A stretch of 64,000 nucleotides of DNA from Streptomyces erythrochromogenes (GCF_036170895.1 NZ_CP108036.1:4092001-4156000); one strand, 5' to 3'. Positions 24,287 to 34,162 are shown, counted from the first letter of the stretch. Notes: generated by a model not told the origin, from the letters alone. Translations and numbers: made by a program.

Positions 24287-26122
24287 ATGGGTATTCGGAG
24301 CTTGTTGCGCAAGGTGTTCGGACGGTCTGCGGAACCGGTTCCGGAAAATTCGGACGCCACTTCGGCGGCTGTGCCGAACCAGGCGGAACGCACCCCCCTG
24401 GATGTCGCCGCCGAACTCGTGGCGGCGTCCTTCGACAATCCGACGGTTCCTCCGCAGTCCTCGCGGGATCGCGAGCCCGGCACGGTGCTGACGGCCCCTG
24501 CCCCGGCCGCCGACCCCACGGTCCCGGAGGCCCGCCGCCACTCGCCTGCGGGATCGCCTGCGGCGAAGCCCGACCCGGAATCCCCCGCCGGTCCTGCGGA
24601 ACCGGCTGCCGCCGAAGCCCCCGCTCCTGCGGAGCCCGCTGAGGCTGCCGCCGCGGTCGCGGCAGAGCCGCAGGCAGAGGCCGCCGCTCCTGCGGAGCAG
24701 GCCGAGGCCGCTGTGGCGGCGGAGCCGCAGGCACACGAGGAAACCCCGGCCGCCACTGCGGAGCCGGAGACAGAGGCCGCCGCTCCCGCCGAGCAGGCCG
24801 AAGCCGCTGTGGCGGCGGAGCCGCAGGCACACGAGGAAACCCCGGCCGCCACTGCGGAGCAGGCGGAGACCGCCGAGCAGGCAGCCGACGCGCCGCAGGC
24901 GCAGGACGAGGCCCCGGCCGCCGCCGCGGAGCCGGAGGCAGACGCCACCGCTCCCGCGGAGCAGGCCGAAGCCGCTGTGGCGGCGGAGCCGCAGGCACAC
25001 GAGGAAACCCCGGCCGCCACTGCGGAGCAGGCGGAGACCGCCGAGCAGGCAGCCGACGCGCCGCAGGCGCAGGACGAAGCCCCGGCCGCCGCCGCGGAGC
25101 CGGAGGCAGACGCCACCGCTCCCGCCGAGCAGGCCGAAGCCGCTGTCGCGGCGGAGCCGCAGGCTCAGAGCGAGGCCCCGGCGGAGCCGGACACCGCCCC
25201 CGCTGCGGCGGAGCCCGAGGCACGGGCCGACGCAGTCGTCGAGGCGGAGCCTCAGGCGGCGGCAGCGGACGCGCCGCAGGCGCAGGACGAGGCGGCCGAG
25301 CCGGAGGGCGAGCCCGCGCCGCAAGCCGAGGCCGAAGCCACCGAGCCGGAGGCCCCGGACGAGCAGGCGGCAGGCGAAGCGCCGCAGGCCGAGGCCCAGG
25401 ACGAGCAGGCGGCAGCGGACGCGCCGCAGGCGGAGGAGCAGGGGGAGGCCGGCGCTCAGGCCGGGCCCGCTCATGCGGCGGCAGCCGTACGGCGACGCGC
25501 ACCCGAGGTCGCCACCGCGTACAAGGCCGCCGGCCAGGTGCTCCGCGGCAAGGGGAAGGCCGGCGCCCGCGCCAAGGTCTACCTCGTCCTCGACCGCTCC
25601 GGGTCGATGCGCGGCTTCTACAAGGACGGCAGCGCCCAGTACCTCGCCGACCACGCCCTCGCCCTCGCCGCGCACCTCGACGACGAGGCGACCGTGCACA
25701 CCGTGTTCTTCTCCACGGAGGTGGACGGCACGGCCGACCTGACCCTCGACACCCACTACGGCTCCTGGGTCGAGGGCCGCCACGCCGAGCTCGGCCGGAT
25801 GGGCCGCACCAGCTACCACGTGGCCGTCGAGGCCGTCGTCGAGCACTACCGCAAGGACGGCGGCGAGGGCCCGGCCCTGGTCGTCTTCCAGACGGACGGC
25901 GCCCCCGACAACCGCCAGCCCGCCCGGCAGGCACTGACCGAGGCCGCCACCGCGGCCCCGGGCATCCACTGGCAGTTCGTCGCCTTCGGTGACCACGACT
26001 CCAAGGCCTTCGACTTCCTGCGCAAGCTGGACGCCGAGAACGCCGGCTTCTTCCACGCCGGCCCCGCCCCCGCCGAACTGACCTCCGCGGCCCTCCTCAA
26101 GGGCGTCCTGGAGAAGTTCTAG
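24287..26122 (+). CDS. VWA-domain protein with a long repeat linker (TerF-like)
   Basis: A 611-residue protein. Residues 1-70 include a conserved P-L-D-V-A-A-E-L-V motif. Residues 100-390 are Ala/Glu/Pro/Gln-rich and contain tandem 56-residue repeats. The C-terminal 200 residues form a von Willebrand A domain starting [10 protein letters not shown] with the MIDAS D-x-S-x-S, then T at GRTSYHVA and QTDGAPDN. Related domains occur in tellurium-resistance TerF proteins. The start ATG 24287 has GCGAAAGGCC upstream. The linker probably extends a protein-binding domain, and the VWA domain suggests a metal-dependent protein interaction. No membrane anchor is visible. Confidence 0.85.
   Translation: MGIRSLLRKVFGRSAEPVPENSDATSAAVPNQAERTPLDVAAELVAASFDNPTVPPQSSRDREPGTVLTAPAPAADPTVPEARRHSPAGSPAAKPDPESPAGPAEPAAAEAPAPAEPAEAAAAVAAEPQAEAAAPAEQAEAAVAAEPQAHEETPAATAEPETEAAAPAEQAEAAVAAEPQAHEETPAATAEQAETAEQAADAPQAQDEAPAAAAEPEADATAPAEQAEAAVAAEPQAHEETPAATAEQAETAEQAADAPQAQDEAPAAAAEPEADATAPAEQAEAAVAAEPQAQSEAPAEPDTAPAAAEPEARADAVVEAEPQAAAADAPQAQDEAAEPEGEPAPQAEAEATEPEAPDEQAAGEAPQAEAQDEQAAADAPQAEEQGEAGAQAGPAHAAAAVRRRAPEVATAYKAAGQVLRGKGKAGARAKVYLVLDRSGSMRGFYKDGSAQYLADHALALAAHLDDEATVHTVFFSTEVDGTADLTLDTHYGSWVEGRHAELGRMGRTSYHVAVEAVVEHYRKDGGEGPALVVFQTDGAPDNRQPARQALTEAATAAPGIHWQFVAFGDHDSKAFDFLRKLDAENAGFFHAGPAPAELTSAALLKGVLEKF
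24686..25160 (+). repeat. Tandem 168-bp repeats within the VWA gene
   Basis: Two nearly identical 168-bp units occupy 24782-24949 and 24950-25117 (56 codons each), a partial third unit begins at 25118, and a shortened unit of 96 bp with a 72-bp deletion begins at 24686. The unit encodes [18 protein letters not shown] followed by further Ala/Glu/Gln-rich residues. Near identity suggests recent slippage or recombination and possible length variation among strains. Confidence 0.85.
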
Positions 26123-26129
26123 ACACGAC

Positions 26130-26164
26130 GAAAGGGCCCGGGGTCGTCGACCCCGGGCCCTTTC
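26130..26164. terminator. Bidirectional terminator
   Basis: Arms GAAAGGGCCCGGGGT (26130-26144) and its complement (26150-26164) give a 15-base stem with a small loop and an A-run/T-run at the feet. It separates the convergent VWA gene and aspS. Confidence 0.9.
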
Positions 26165-26193
26165 GCATGGCTACACGGCTAGCCGGCCACCGC

Positions 26194-28011
26194 TCAGCGC
26201 GCAGCGTCCGGGTGCACGGACTCCGCGACCGGCTTGGCGTCGGCGGCCTTCGTCTCGACCGGCTTGCGCAGCGCGATGTTCAGCTCGCGCAGACGGGCCT
26301 CCTCGAGGACCGTCGGCGCGCCCATCATCAGGTCCTGCGCGTTGCCGTTGAGCGGGAAGGCGATGGTCTCGCGAATGTTCGGCTCGTCGGCCAGCAGCAT
26401 CACGATGCGGTCCACGCCCGGGGCGATGCCACCGTGCGGCGGGGCGCCGAGGCGGAAGGCGCGCAGCATGCCCGCGAACTCGCGCTCGACGGTCTCGGCC
26501 TCGTAGCCCGCGATCTCGAAGGCCTTCAGCATGACCTCGGGCTCGTGGTTGCGGATGGCGCCGGAGGACAGCTCGATGCCGTTGCAGACGATGTCGTACT
26601 GCCACGCCAGGATGTCGAGCGGGTCCTTCTCCTCCAGGTCCTTCATGCCGCCCTGCGGCATGGAGAACGGGTTGTGGGAGAAGTCGATCTTGCCGGTCTC
26701 CTCGTCCTTCTCGTACATCGGGAAGTCGACGATCCAGCAGAAGCGGAAGACGTTGTCCTCGAAGTGGCCGGCGCGCTTGGCGGCCTCGACACGGACCGGG
26801 CCCATGATCTTGGAGACCTCGTCGAACTCGCCGGCGCCGAAGAACACGGCGTGGCCGGGGACCAGGCCCAGGCGCTCGGTGAGGACCTTGACGTTCTCCT
26901 CGGTGAGGAACTTGGCGATCGGGCCGGACAGCGAACCGTCCTCGCCCACGCGCACCCAGGCCAGGCCCTTCGCGCCCAGCGAGACCGCGTAGTCGCCGAG
27001 GCCGTCGAAGAACTTGCGCGGCTGGCCGGCGGTGTCCGGGACGGCCAGGGCGCGCACGTGCTTGCCGGCGAACGCCTTGAACTCCGAGCCCTCGAACACG
27101 TCGGTGATGTCGACGAGCTCCAGCTTCGCGCGCAGGTCGGGCTTGTCGTTGCCGTACTTCAGCATCGACTCGCGGAACGGGATCCGCGGGAACGGCGAGG
27201 TGACCTCGCGGCCGCCGCCGAACTCGGTGAAGAGCTCGGTCATCAGGCGCTCGATCGGCTGGAAGACGTCCTCCTGCTCGACGAAGGACATCTCCACGTC
27301 GAGCTGGTAGAACTCGCCCGGCGAGCGGTCGGCGCGGGCGTCCTCGTCGCGGAAGCAGGGCGCGATCTGGAAGTACCGGTCGAAGCCGGAGATCATCAGC
27401 AGCTGCTTGAACTGCTGCGGAGCCTGCGGCAGGGCGTAGAACTTGCCCGGGTTCAGGCGGGACGGCACCACGAAGTCACGGGCGCCCTCGGGGGAGGTCG
27501 CGGTGAGGATCGGGGTCGCCATCTCGTTGAAGCCGAGGGCCACCATCTTCGAGCGGATCGAGGCGATGACCGCCGAGCGCAGCATGATGTTGCGGTGCAT
27601 GCGCTCGCGGCGCAGGTCGAGGAAGCGGTACTCCAGGCGGCGCTCCTCGTTCACACCGTCGTCGGTGTTGATCGTGAAGGGCAGCGGGGCGGCCGCGCCG
27701 AGCACCTCGACCTCGGAGACCTCGATCTCGATCTCGCCGGTCGGCAGGTCCGGGTTCACGTTGTCCGCGCCGCGGGAGACGACCTTGCCGTCGATGCGGA
27801 CGACGGTCTCCTTGGAGACGCTGCTGAGGGCCTCGTTCGCGGCGGTGCCGGGGCGGGCGACCAGCTGCGTGATGCCGTAGTGGTCACGCAGATCGATGAA
27901 GAGGATGCCGCCCAGGTCTCGACGGTTGTGCAGCCAGCCGCTCAGTCGGACGTCGGCGGCGACGTCAGAGGCGCGGAGCTCGCCGCAGGTGTGGGACCTG
28001 TACCGATGCAT
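26194..28011 (-). CDS. aspS: Aspartyl-tRNA synthetase
   Basis: A 605-residue class IIb synthetase. An OB-fold tRNA-anticodon domain (about 1-105, with [18 protein letters not shown]) precedes the catalytic core: motif 2 region [26 protein letters not shown] (seen in two parts), the [10 protein letters not shown] region that begins the bacterial GAD insertion domain and motif 3 [13 protein letters not shown]. It charges tRNA-Asp and is essential. The start [12 protein letters not shown] is typical of the actinobacterial enzyme. The gene reads alone on this strand and ends at the 26130-26164 terminator. Confidence 0.97.
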   Translation of the reverse strand: MHRYRSHTCGELRASDVAADVRLSGWLHNRRDLGGILFIDLRDHYGITQLVARPGTAANEALSSVSKETVVRIDGKVVSRGADNVNPDLPTGEIEIEVSEVEVLGAAAPLPFTINTDDGVNEERRLEYRFLDLRRERMHRNIMLRSAVIASIRSKMVALGFNEMATPILTATSPEGARDFVVPSRLNPGKFYALPQAPQQFKQLLMISGFDRYFQIAPCFRDEDARADRSPGEFYQLDVEMSFVEQEDVFQPIERLMTELFTEFGGGREVTSPFPRIPFRESMLKYGNDKPDLRAKLELVDITDVFEGSEFKAFAGKHVRALAVPDTAGQPRKFFDGLGDYAVSLGAKGLAWVRVGEDGSLSGPIAKFLTEENVKVLTERLGLVPGHAVFFGAGEFDEVSKIMGPVRVEAAKRAGHFEDNVFRFCWIVDFPMYEKDEETGKIDFSHNPFSMPQGGMKDLEEKDPLDILAWQYDIVCNGIELSSGAIRNHEPEVMLKAFEIAGYEAETVEREFAGMLRAFRLGAPPHGGIAPGVDRIVMLLADEPNIRETIAFPLNGNAQDLMMGAPTVLEEARLRELNIALRKPVETKAADAKPVAESVHPDAAR

Positions 28012-28167
28012 CAGTCATCCAGTTCTTCGCGATACCAGGGTGGATTCAACCGTCCCAAGGTTACCGTCCGGGAGGATGCCGGGTCGGGCACTGCCGTCAG
28101 CCTGCGCAAATGCGTCCGGTCAGCGGCGAACAGGCACGTATCGGATATGACCTGTAAAGATGACCGG

Positions 28168-30336
28168 GTGCGCACCGAGGATGTCCTGGCCGCAGTCGCG
28201 ACGGGTCTGTGGCGATGGGACAACGCCTCCGGGACGGTCTCCCTCGACGGGGAGGCCGCCCGGCTCCTCGGGCTGCCCGCCGAACCGGTGGTCCTGCCGG
28301 AGGTGGCCGTGCGGTCCCGCTTCCACCCGGTGGACTGGAACGAGATCAACGGGATCGTGAACCTGGCCGTCGCCGAGGGCACCCTCGCCGAGGCCAGGCT
28401 GCGGATCATGGACGTGGACGGGCGGGTCATGCGGACCGTGCGCAGCCGCTCCAAACCGCTGGAGCGGTGGTCGGCCGACGGAAGCCTGGACTACGAGCTG
28501 ATCGGCACGATCCAGGAGATCGCCGAGCCGCAGCCGGGCACCACCGCCGCGCACACGCCCATCACGGGCGACTGGCGGCGCTCCCGCGAGGCCTTCCTGC
28601 TGGACGCCGGGCGGGCGCTGGCGGAGGCCCGGTCCACGGCGGAGGTGCTGCGGGTCGCGGCCTCGCTGTCCATGCCGGGCTTCAATCCCGACGGGCTGGC
28701 CGTCTTCGGCGTGGCCGGGGACCGGCTGTCGGTCATCGGGCACCACGGGCACGACGCCGGGGACGAGGGCCCCTTCACAGACATGCTGCTGGACACGGAC
28801 TATCCGGCCGCGGAGGTCGTCCGCACCGGCCGGGCGATCTACCTTGCCACCCCGGACGACTACAAACGGCGCTTCCCGGCCACCTGGCCGCTGGCACAGC
28901 GCTTCGACCGGGTGTCCTGGGCCTTCCTGCCGCTGATCGTGGCCGGGCGCACCATGGGCGCCTGGATGGCCGCCTTCAAGCAGCCCGCGTCCTTCTCGCC
29001 CGACGAGCGGTCCGTCCTGACGACCGTGGCCCGGATGCTCGCCCAGGCCCTCCAGCGGGCCGGTGTGGCCGAATCCGAGCGGGAACTCACCACCGGCCTG
29101 CAACGGTCGATGATGCCGCAGCTCGGCCCGGAGATCCCGGGCATGCGGATCGCCGCACGCTACGTCCCCACGGGCGGCGGGCTCCAGGTCGGCGGCGACT
29201 GGTACGACATGATCCCGCTGCCGTCGGGCCGGTTCGCGCTGGTCATCGGCGACGTGCAGGGCCACGACGTGCGGGCGGCCGGGCTGATGGGCCAGCTGCG
29301 GATCGCCGTACGGGCCTACGCCTCCGAGGGGCACCGGCCGGACGCGGTGCTCTCGCGCGCCTCCCGCTTCCTCGCCGGGCTGTGCGCATCCGCGGAGTCC
29401 GGCGCCGAGGACGACTCCGACGCCCAGAGCCCGCGGTTCGCGACCTGCCTGTACGTGGAGTGCGACCCGCAGACCGGAACGCTGGAGGTGGCCCGCGCCG
29501 GCCACCCCGACCCCGCGGTCCGGATGACCGACGGCACCGTCCTGATGCGGCCCACCGCCGGCGGGCTCCCCCTCGGGATCGTCCCCGACACCGACTACCC
29601 GACCACCCGGTTCACCCTGGAACCCGGCGAGACGATGATGCTCTGCACCGACGGGCTGATCGAGACCGGCGGGCACGACCTGGACACCGGCTGGGCCCGA
29701 CTGCGCGCCGTCCTGGAGGCCGACACCCACGAGGTCGGCGGAGGGCACCCCGCCGGGCACCTCGAAGCGCTGGCCGACCTGCTGGTCCAGGCCGTGCACG
29801 GACCGTCCTCGCACCACACCACCGGGCCGCTGGCCGACCGCCGCGAGGACGACATAGCCGTGGTCCTGCTGTGCCGCGAGGGCGCGGGCTGCGGCTGCGG
29901 CACCCCGGTGGCGCACCCGGTACGCCCGGTCCGCCGCACGATGCTGACCGTGGCCCAGGCGGAGCCGGAACGCATCGCGGGCGCCCGCCGGCAGGTCCGG
30001 GAGCTGCTGCACGACTGGGCCGACGAGGAGCAGCTGGACTCGGTGGTGCTGATGGTCTCCGAGATGGTCACCAACGTCCTGGTGCACACGGACGGCGACG
30101 CCCTGCTGGTGGCGGAGGCGGTGGGCGAGCTGGGCGAGCGGCGGCTGCGCGTGGAGGTCGCCGACTCCAGCGACGAGCTCCCGCACAAGCGGCACCCGGG
30201 CGAGATGGCCTCCAGCGGCCGCGGGGTGCTGCTGATGGAGATGCTGGCCGACGCGTGGGGCGTGGACCCGCGCGGCGAGGGCAAGTCGATCTGGTTCGAG
30301 CTGTACGAGCAGTCGAAGCAGCCGGACACGGCCTGA
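28168..30336 (+). CDS. PAS-GAF-SpoIIE phosphatase with C-terminal anti-sigma-type ATPase
   Basis: A 722-residue multidomain regulator: an N-terminal PAS-like domain (1-110, ATGLWRWDNASGTVSLDGEA), a GAF domain (about 130-300), a SpoIIE/PP2C phosphatase domain (about 320-560, with QVGGDWYDM and TLEVARAGHPDP, LMLCTDGLIE) and a HATPase_c domain (about 610-720, with SEMVTNVLVHTDGD and GRGVLLMEMLADAWG). Such proteins regulate alternative sigma factors through anti-anti-sigma proteins, the ATPase domain having an RsbW-like fold. GTG 28168 was chosen because VRTEDVLAAVATGLW is the conserved N-terminus; ATG 28147 would add seven residues. It diverges from aspS. Confidence 0.9.
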   Translation: MRTEDVLAAVATGLWRWDNASGTVSLDGEAARLLGLPAEPVVLPEVAVRSRFHPVDWNEINGIVNLAVAEGTLAEARLRIMDVDGRVMRTVRSRSKPLERWSADGSLDYELIGTIQEIAEPQPGTTAAHTPITGDWRRSREAFLLDAGRALAEARSTAEVLRVAASLSMPGFNPDGLAVFGVAGDRLSVIGHHGHDAGDEGPFTDMLLDTDYPAAEVVRTGRAIYLATPDDYKRRFPATWPLAQRFDRVSWAFLPLIVAGRTMGAWMAAFKQPASFSPDERSVLTTVARMLAQALQRAGVAESERELTTGLQRSMMPQLGPEIPGMRIAARYVPTGGGLQVGGDWYDMIPLPSGRFALVIGDVQGHDVRAAGLMGQLRIAVRAYASEGHRPDAVLSRASRFLAGLCASAESGAEDDSDAQSPRFATCLYVECDPQTGTLEVARAGHPDPAVRMTDGTVLMRPTAGGLPLGIVPDTDYPTTRFTLEPGETMMLCTDGLIETGGHDLDTGWARLRAVLEADTHEVGGGHPAGHLEALADLLVQAVHGPSSHHTTGPLADRREDDIAVVLLCREGAGCGCGTPVAHPVRPVRRTMLTVAQAEPERIAGARRQVRELLHDWADEEQLDSVVLMVSEMVTNVLVHTDGDALLVAEAVGELGERRLRVEVADSSDELPHKRHPGEMASSGRGVLLMEMLADAWGVDPRGEGKSIWFELYEQSKQPDTA

Positions 30337-30465
30337 GCCGGCTCCCGGGCGTCCTCGCGGAGCTCCGCGCCCGCCACGCCCGAGCGGATCCGCAGCCGCA
30401 GCCGCAGCCGCGACCGGTGCCCGCGACCCTGCGGGAGCCGCCGGACGGGACGCCGGTACGACGGC

Positions 30466-30500
30466 ACGGGCCGCGCCCCCGGGAAGGGGGCGCGGCCCGT
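30466..30500. terminator. Terminator hairpin
   Basis: A 15-base perfect stem, ACGGGCCGCGCCCCC (30466-30480) with its complement (30486-30500), and a five-base loop. It lies between the SpoIIE-type gene and the convergent pirin gene. Confidence 0.85.
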
Positions 30501-30522
30501 GGTGCGTCGTGGCCTTCCGGCC

Positions 30523-31518
30523 CTACTCCTCGTCCGCCCGGCCCGCGCCGCGGTGGCCGAGACCGGTGCGGGCGGTGGTGGGGATGCGGCCCAGCCGACC
30601 CGCCTGGAAGTCGTCGAAGGCCTGCTGGAGCTCGTGCTTGCTGTTCATGACGAACGGCCCGTAGTGCGCCATCGGCTCCCGGATCGGTCGCCCGCCGAGG
30701 AGGACGATCTCCAGGTCCGGGGCGTTGGAGTCCTGGGACTCGTCCGCCCGCACCGTGAGGGATCCACCCTCGCCGAACACGGCCGTCTGTCCGGTGTGGA
30801 GGGGCCTGCGGTCCTCGCCGACCGACCCGCGCCCGGCCATCACGTACGCCAGGGCGTTGAAGTCCTCGCGCCACGGCAGGGTGATCTGGGCTCCCGGGGC
30901 GACGGTCGCGTGGATCATCGTGATGGGCGTGTGGGTGATGCCCGGGCCCTCGTGGCCGTCGAGCTCACCGGCGATCACCCGGAGCAGGGAGCCGCCGTCC
31001 GGGGTGGACAGCAGGGTGACCTTGCCGCCGCCGATGTCCTGGTAGCGCGGGGGCATCATCTTGTCGGAGGCCGGCAGGTTCACCCACAGCTGGAGGCCGT
31101 GGAAGAGGCCGCCGCTGACGACGAGGGACTCCGGCGGGGCCTCGATGTGCAGCAGGCCGGAACCTGCCGTCATCCACTGGGTGTCGCCGCCGTTGATGAC
31201 TCCGCCGCCGCCGTTGCTGTCCTGGTGGACGAAGGTTCCGTCGATCAGGTACGTGACGGTCTCGAAGCCTCGGTGCGGGTGCCACGGCGTGCCCTTCGGC
31301 TCGCCCGGCGCATACTCCACCTCGCCCATCTGATCCATCATGATGAACGGGTCGAGGTACTGGTAGTTGATCCCGGCGAACGCGCGCCGCACCGGGAATC
31401 CCTCACCCTCGAACCCACTCGGAGCGGAGACGACGGCCAGCACCTTGCGCGGGGCGACGGCCTGCGGCTCGGCCACGCGCGGAAGCGTCAACGGGTTCTC
31501 AACAGTCACTGCGGGCAT
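30523..31518 (-). CDS. Pirin family protein
   Basis: A 331-residue bicupin. The N-terminal cupin carries the pirin metal ligands in HPHRGFETVTYLIDG (two His close together), then a second His in HQDSNGGGGVINGGDTQWMTAG and Glu in LLHIEAPP. The C-terminal half has the extended pirin_C cupin. Pirins are iron-binding cupins with quercetinase activity or regulatory roles. ATG 31518 was chosen because AGGAGG lies nine bases upstream. A perfect inverted repeat sits in the promoter (31540-31558), suggesting regulation by a MarR- or TetR-type repressor. Confidence 0.92.
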   Translation of the reverse strand: MPAVTVENPLTLPRVAEPQAVAPRKVLAVVSAPSGFEGEGFPVRRAFAGINYQYLDPFIMMDQMGEVEYAPGEPKGTPWHPHRGFETVTYLIDGTFVHQDSNGGGGVINGGDTQWMTAGSGLLHIEAPPESLVVSGGLFHGLQLWVNLPASDKMMPPRYQDIGGGKVTLLSTPDGGSLLRVIAGELDGHEGPGITHTPITMIHATVAPGAQITLPWREDFNALAYVMAGRGSVGEDRRPLHTGQTAVFGEGGSLTVRADESQDSNAPDLEIVLLGGRPIREPMAHYGPFVMNSKHELQQAFDDFQAGRLGRIPTTARTGLGHRGAGRADEE

Positions 31519-31539
31519 GGTCAGGACCTCCTTCTGATC

Positions 31540-31558
31540 CGAGTTTAGTTGAAACTCG
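31540..31558. promoter_or_regulatory. Inverted repeat in the pirin promoter
   Basis: CGAGTTT (31540-31546) and AAACTCG (31552-31558) flank a five-base centre AGTTG. The site lies 22 bases before the pirin ATG, where it could overlap the -10 region. The GAGTTT-n5-AAACTC pattern looks like MarR-type operators. Confidence 0.55.
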
Positions 31559-31584
31559 AACTTTCTGCCACACACCACAGAACA

Positions 31585-31617
31585 GCGGACCCCCGGGAAC
31601 CATTCCCGGGGGTCCGC
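31585..31617. terminator. Terminator hairpin
   Basis: Arms GCGGACCCCCGGGAA (31585-31599) and its complement (31603-31617) form a 15-base stem with a three-base loop. It follows the stop of the I36-like gene (31636, leftward) and stands upstream of pirin. Confidence 0.85.
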
Positions 31618-31635
31618 CTCGTGCTCACGCGCAGG

Positions 31636-32214
31636 TCAGCAGGGGTCTATGTAGTAGATGTCGTTCCATCTGACTCCCGTGCGCTGCTCCGAAAGGGCCC
31701 CGCCCACGTACCACGAGCCGCCCCCACCGTTCTGGAACCGGGCCTGCGTCCCACGGGTCTGGTTGTTGTACCAGGACCCGTCCGTCTCCAGCCACGGGAT
31801 GAACAGGTTGTCGCTGCACCTCCACACGTCCAGCATCGCGCCGGTGAAGTTCCGTCCCTGGTAGGCGCAGAAGTAGGTGGACGCGCAGCTGAGCGGCGCG
31901 GGGCCGGCCGCCGTGATGACCTGCGCCCGCTCCTGGCCCGGCAGGGGCAGCGTCAGCCTCGCACCGTCGTAACCGATCTGGTTCGCCGCGGTCTGAACTC
32001 CTCCGGTGCGGCGGAGGTACCCGTCGACCCGGGCCTGGAGCTCCTTCGCCTGCGCCGGGCTCAGCCCCGCCCGCTCGGCCTGGACCGCGAAGGGCCCGGC
32101 CGCCGGAGCGGCGTCGGCTCCCGTCACCCCGACCACGGCCATGGCCATGGCACCGAACGCTGCGACAACCATCCGCCACGGCCCGCGCGGCCTCGCCGTA
32201 CGACCTTCTGTCAC
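31636..32214 (-). CDS. Secreted peptidase inhibitor family I36-like protein
   Basis: A 192-residue protein with a twin-Arg-like n-region and signal peptide MVVAAFGAMAMAVVGVTGADA. The C-terminal 90 residues contain four cysteines and the pattern CASTYFCAYQGRNFTGA then NNQTRGTQARFQN and RWNDIYYIDPC. This is the beta/gamma-crystallin-like Streptomyces metalloproteinase inhibitor (I36) arrangement. A helical region with PAQAKELQARVDGYL precedes it. GTG 32214 is favoured: GGGAG is six bases before it. Function as an inhibitor is inferred; it may also be a plain beta-crystallin structural protein. Confidence 0.75.
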   Translation of the reverse strand: MTEGRTARPRGPWRMVVAAFGAMAMAVVGVTGADAAPAAGPFAVQAERAGLSPAQAKELQARVDGYLRRTGGVQTAANQIGYDGARLTLPLPGQERAQVITAAGPAPLSCASTYFCAYQGRNFTGAMLDVWRCSDNLFIPWLETDGSWYNNQTRGTQARFQNGGGGSWYVGGALSEQRTGVRWNDIYYIDPC

Positions 32215-32238
32215 GTCGGACTCCCTCGTCTGTGATGG

Positions 32239-32268
32239 CCGCCGGGGGCCCAACGGGCCCCCCGGCGG
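32239..32268. terminator. Terminator-like hairpin cluster
   Basis: CCGCCGGGGGCCC (32239-32251) pairs with GGGCCCCCCGGCGG with one bulge, around a three-base loop. A second small hairpin GGGGGCTCCCCC follows. It lies downstream of the leftward ArsR-type gene (ends 32359) and upstream of the I36-like gene. Confidence 0.6.
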
Positions 32269-32358
32269 ACGGGGGCTCCCCCGTGGGCCCCCGTGGCAGC
32301 GATGCTCCGGCAAGGGGTGCACGGCCCGCGATCCTTTCGGGCAGGGCCGAAGGGAGGG

Positions 32359-33318
32359 TCAGCCGCCGCTGTGCAGGAGGTCCGCGCCCAGGCCCGTCAC
32401 CGCGTGCAGGACCGCCTTGCCGTCCCGCTCGGTGGTGATCAGGCCGGCCGCGCGCAGGGTGCGGGTGTGCTCCGAGACCGAGGGGAGGCTGATGTCGAGT
32501 TCCCGGGCCAGCTCGCTGGTCGTGCGCCGCTGCACCAGCCTCTGGAGCACCGCCGCCCTGGTCCGTCCCAGCAGCGCGTCCAGCGCGCCTTCGGCCGGGC
32601 CCGGGGAGGTCAGCGGCAGCGGGGTCATCGCCGGGTAGAGCAGGACGTGCGGCCCGTCCGGGTGCTCGGCCACCAGCGGCCGGCCCGTCCAGAACGGCGA
32701 GGGCATCAGGATCAGCCCGCGCCCGCCGAGGTGGACCTCGTAGTGCGGCGGCCGGGCCACTTCGAAGACGGTCCCGGACCAGTCGGCCGCCGGGTGCGTA
32801 CTGGCGAGGCACGCCCTGATGCCGTGGGCGGCCAGCAGCCGCGTGCGCCAGGCGACGTCCGCCTGGAAGGACTGCCGGATCCGGGCCCAGTGCGGGGCCA
32901 CCAGGCTCTCGTGGGCCGCCGTGAGCGCGCCGCCCAGCTGGTCCCACGCCTCGCGGTCCTGGCCCCACAGCGCCCGCAGCCAGGAGTCGCGTCCGGGCGC
33001 CCGGGCGGCGGCGCGGGCCAGCTCCTCGCCGGTCAACAGCGGCGCGGCCTCCCTTACGGCGGCCAGGCCCTCCTCCAGGGTGCGCGCGTACGGCTCGACG
33101 AACGGCGGGTTGTCACCGTCCGGGCGCAACAGCTCCAGCAGGGGCTGCACCCGGGAGGGGAGCTCCTGGCCGACGCGCGCCCGCCAGCGGCCGAAAACCG
33201 CCGCCTCGTCGGTGCGCTGCCAGGCCACCAGGGCCATCGCCAGCTCCACCATGGGGAGCGGCCCGTCGGCGAAGGTGACGTTGAACAGGTCCTCGGCCGT
33301 GAAGTGCACCCTCAGCAA
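32359..33318 (-). CDS. ArsR-type winged-helix regulator with a large N-terminal domain
   Basis: A 319-residue protein. About 225 residues of a helical N-terminal domain (FTAEDLFNVTFADGPLPMVELAMALVAW) precede a C-terminal winged helix: RTTSELARELDISLPSVSEHTRTLRAAGLITTERDGKAVLHAV with the ArsR-like H-T-R-T-L recognition helix (quoted in overlapping parts). This fusion is common in Streptomyces DUF5937/ArsR proteins. The effector is unknown. It reads leftward, with a hairpin at its end and the SseB gene 25 bases upstream. Confidence 0.85.
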   Translation of the reverse strand: MLRVHFTAEDLFNVTFADGPLPMVELAMALVAWQRTDEAAVFGRWRARVGQELPSRVQPLLELLRPDGDNPPFVEPYARTLEEGLAAVREAAPLLTGEELARAAARAPGRDSWLRALWGQDREAWDQLGGALTAAHESLVAPHWARIRQSFQADVAWRTRLLAAHGIRACLASTHPAADWSGTVFEVARPPHYEVHLGGRGLILMPSPFWTGRPLVAEHPDGPHVLLYPAMTPLPLTSPGPAEGALDALLGRTRAAVLQRLVQRRTTSELARELDISLPSVSEHTRTLRAAGLITTERDGKAVLHAVTGLGADLLHSGG

Positions 33319-33343
33319 TGCCGCCCCCCGTCAGGTCCGGCGT

Positions 33344-33799
33344 CTAGCCGTACATGCGGCGCATGGCGAAGTCGACCATCTGCTCGACCGCCTTCGCGTC
33401 GAAGACCATCCGGTGGTCGCCCTCCATGTCGAGGACGAAGCCGTAGCCGGTGGGCAGCAGGTCGATCACCTCGGCGCCGGTGATGACGAAGTACTTGGAC
33501 TCCTTGCCGGCGTACCGGCGGAGCTCCTTGAGCGTGGTGAACATGGGAATGACCGGCTGCTGCGTGTTGTGCAGCGCCAGGAAGCCGGGGGTGTCGCCGC
33601 GCGGGCAGTACACCTTCGACGTGGCGAACACCTGCTGGAAGTCCTCGGCGGAGAGGGACCCCGTGGTGAAGGCCCGCACGGCGTCCGCGAGGGACGGCGG
33701 GGACGGCTCCGGGTACAGCGGCGCCTGCTGCGCGTAGCCCTGCGGGGGCTGCTGCGCATACTGCTGCTGGGCACCCGGGTTCTGGTCGTAGCCGTACAT
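33344..33799 (-). CDS. SseB-family protein with a Gln/Pro-rich N-terminus
   Basis: A 151-residue protein. Its first 35 residues are Gln/Tyr/Pro-rich (QNPGAQQQYAQQPPQGYAQQ), and the rest is an SseB N-terminal domain with KVYCPRGDTPGFLAL, PVIPMFTTLKEL and the conserved YGFVLDMEGDHRMVF. SseB relatives are cytosolic; the actinobacterial versions have no shown role (some are linked to type VII or ESX systems). It shares strand and closeness (25 bp) with the ArsR-type gene. Confidence 0.8.
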   Translation of the reverse strand: MYGYDQNPGAQQQYAQQPPQGYAQQAPLYPEPSPPSLADAVRAFTTGSLSAEDFQQVFATSKVYCPRGDTPGFLALHNTQQPVIPMFTTLKELRRYAGKESKYFVITGAEVIDLLPTGYGFVLDMEGDHRMVFDAKAVEQMVDFAMRRMYG

Positions 33800-33880
33800 G
33801 GGCCGAAGCCTACCGAGCGCCTGCGCCCGTACCGGCCGGTACCGGCCACCGATCCCCTGCGGCTCCCCTGCGGGGTGCGG

Positions 33881-34162
33881 TCAGCGGCCCTTGAGCGAGG
33901 CCACGAAGGGCCCCCAGGCCGCGGCGCCGATCATGACCACCCCGCCGTCGGGCCGCTTGGAATCCCGCACGGGGACCACCCCGGTGAGGCCGTCAGCCAC
34001 CTCGACGCAATCGCCGCCCGTGCCGTTGCTGTAGCTGCTCCTGCGCCACTGGGCAGCGCCGAGGAAGCCCTCGGCCACCTCGACGCACTCCCCGCCCGTG
34101 CCGTTGCTGTAGCTGCTCTTACGCCAGGTCGCGGCGCTCAGGTCAATTCCGCTGCTTGCCAT
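33881..34162 (-). CDS. Protein with two DUF397 repeats
   Basis: A 93-residue protein containing a tandem of the DUF397 motif: ATWRKSSYSNGTGGECVEVA at residues 10-29 and AQWRRSSYSNGTGGDCVEVA at about 36-55, followed by VPVRDSKRPDGGVV and an A-W-G-P-F-V-A-S-L-K end. A single copy is normal; the duplicate half-length copy is a common variant. In Streptomyces DUF397 proteins are small antitoxin-like or regulatory partners of DUF5753/XRE proteins. Its start overlaps the end of the damaged regulator gene by 20 bases, suggesting translation coupling before that gene decayed. Confidence 0.85.
   Translation of the reverse strand: MASSGIDLSAATWRKSSYSNGTGGECVEVAEGFLGAAQWRRSSYSNGTGGDCVEVADGLTGVVPVRDSKRPDGGVVMIGAAAWGPFVASLKGR

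Noticed and set aside
24686..25160. Repeats looked at as a CRISPR array
   Set aside because: Units are 168 bp, in frame and coding, with no spacers.
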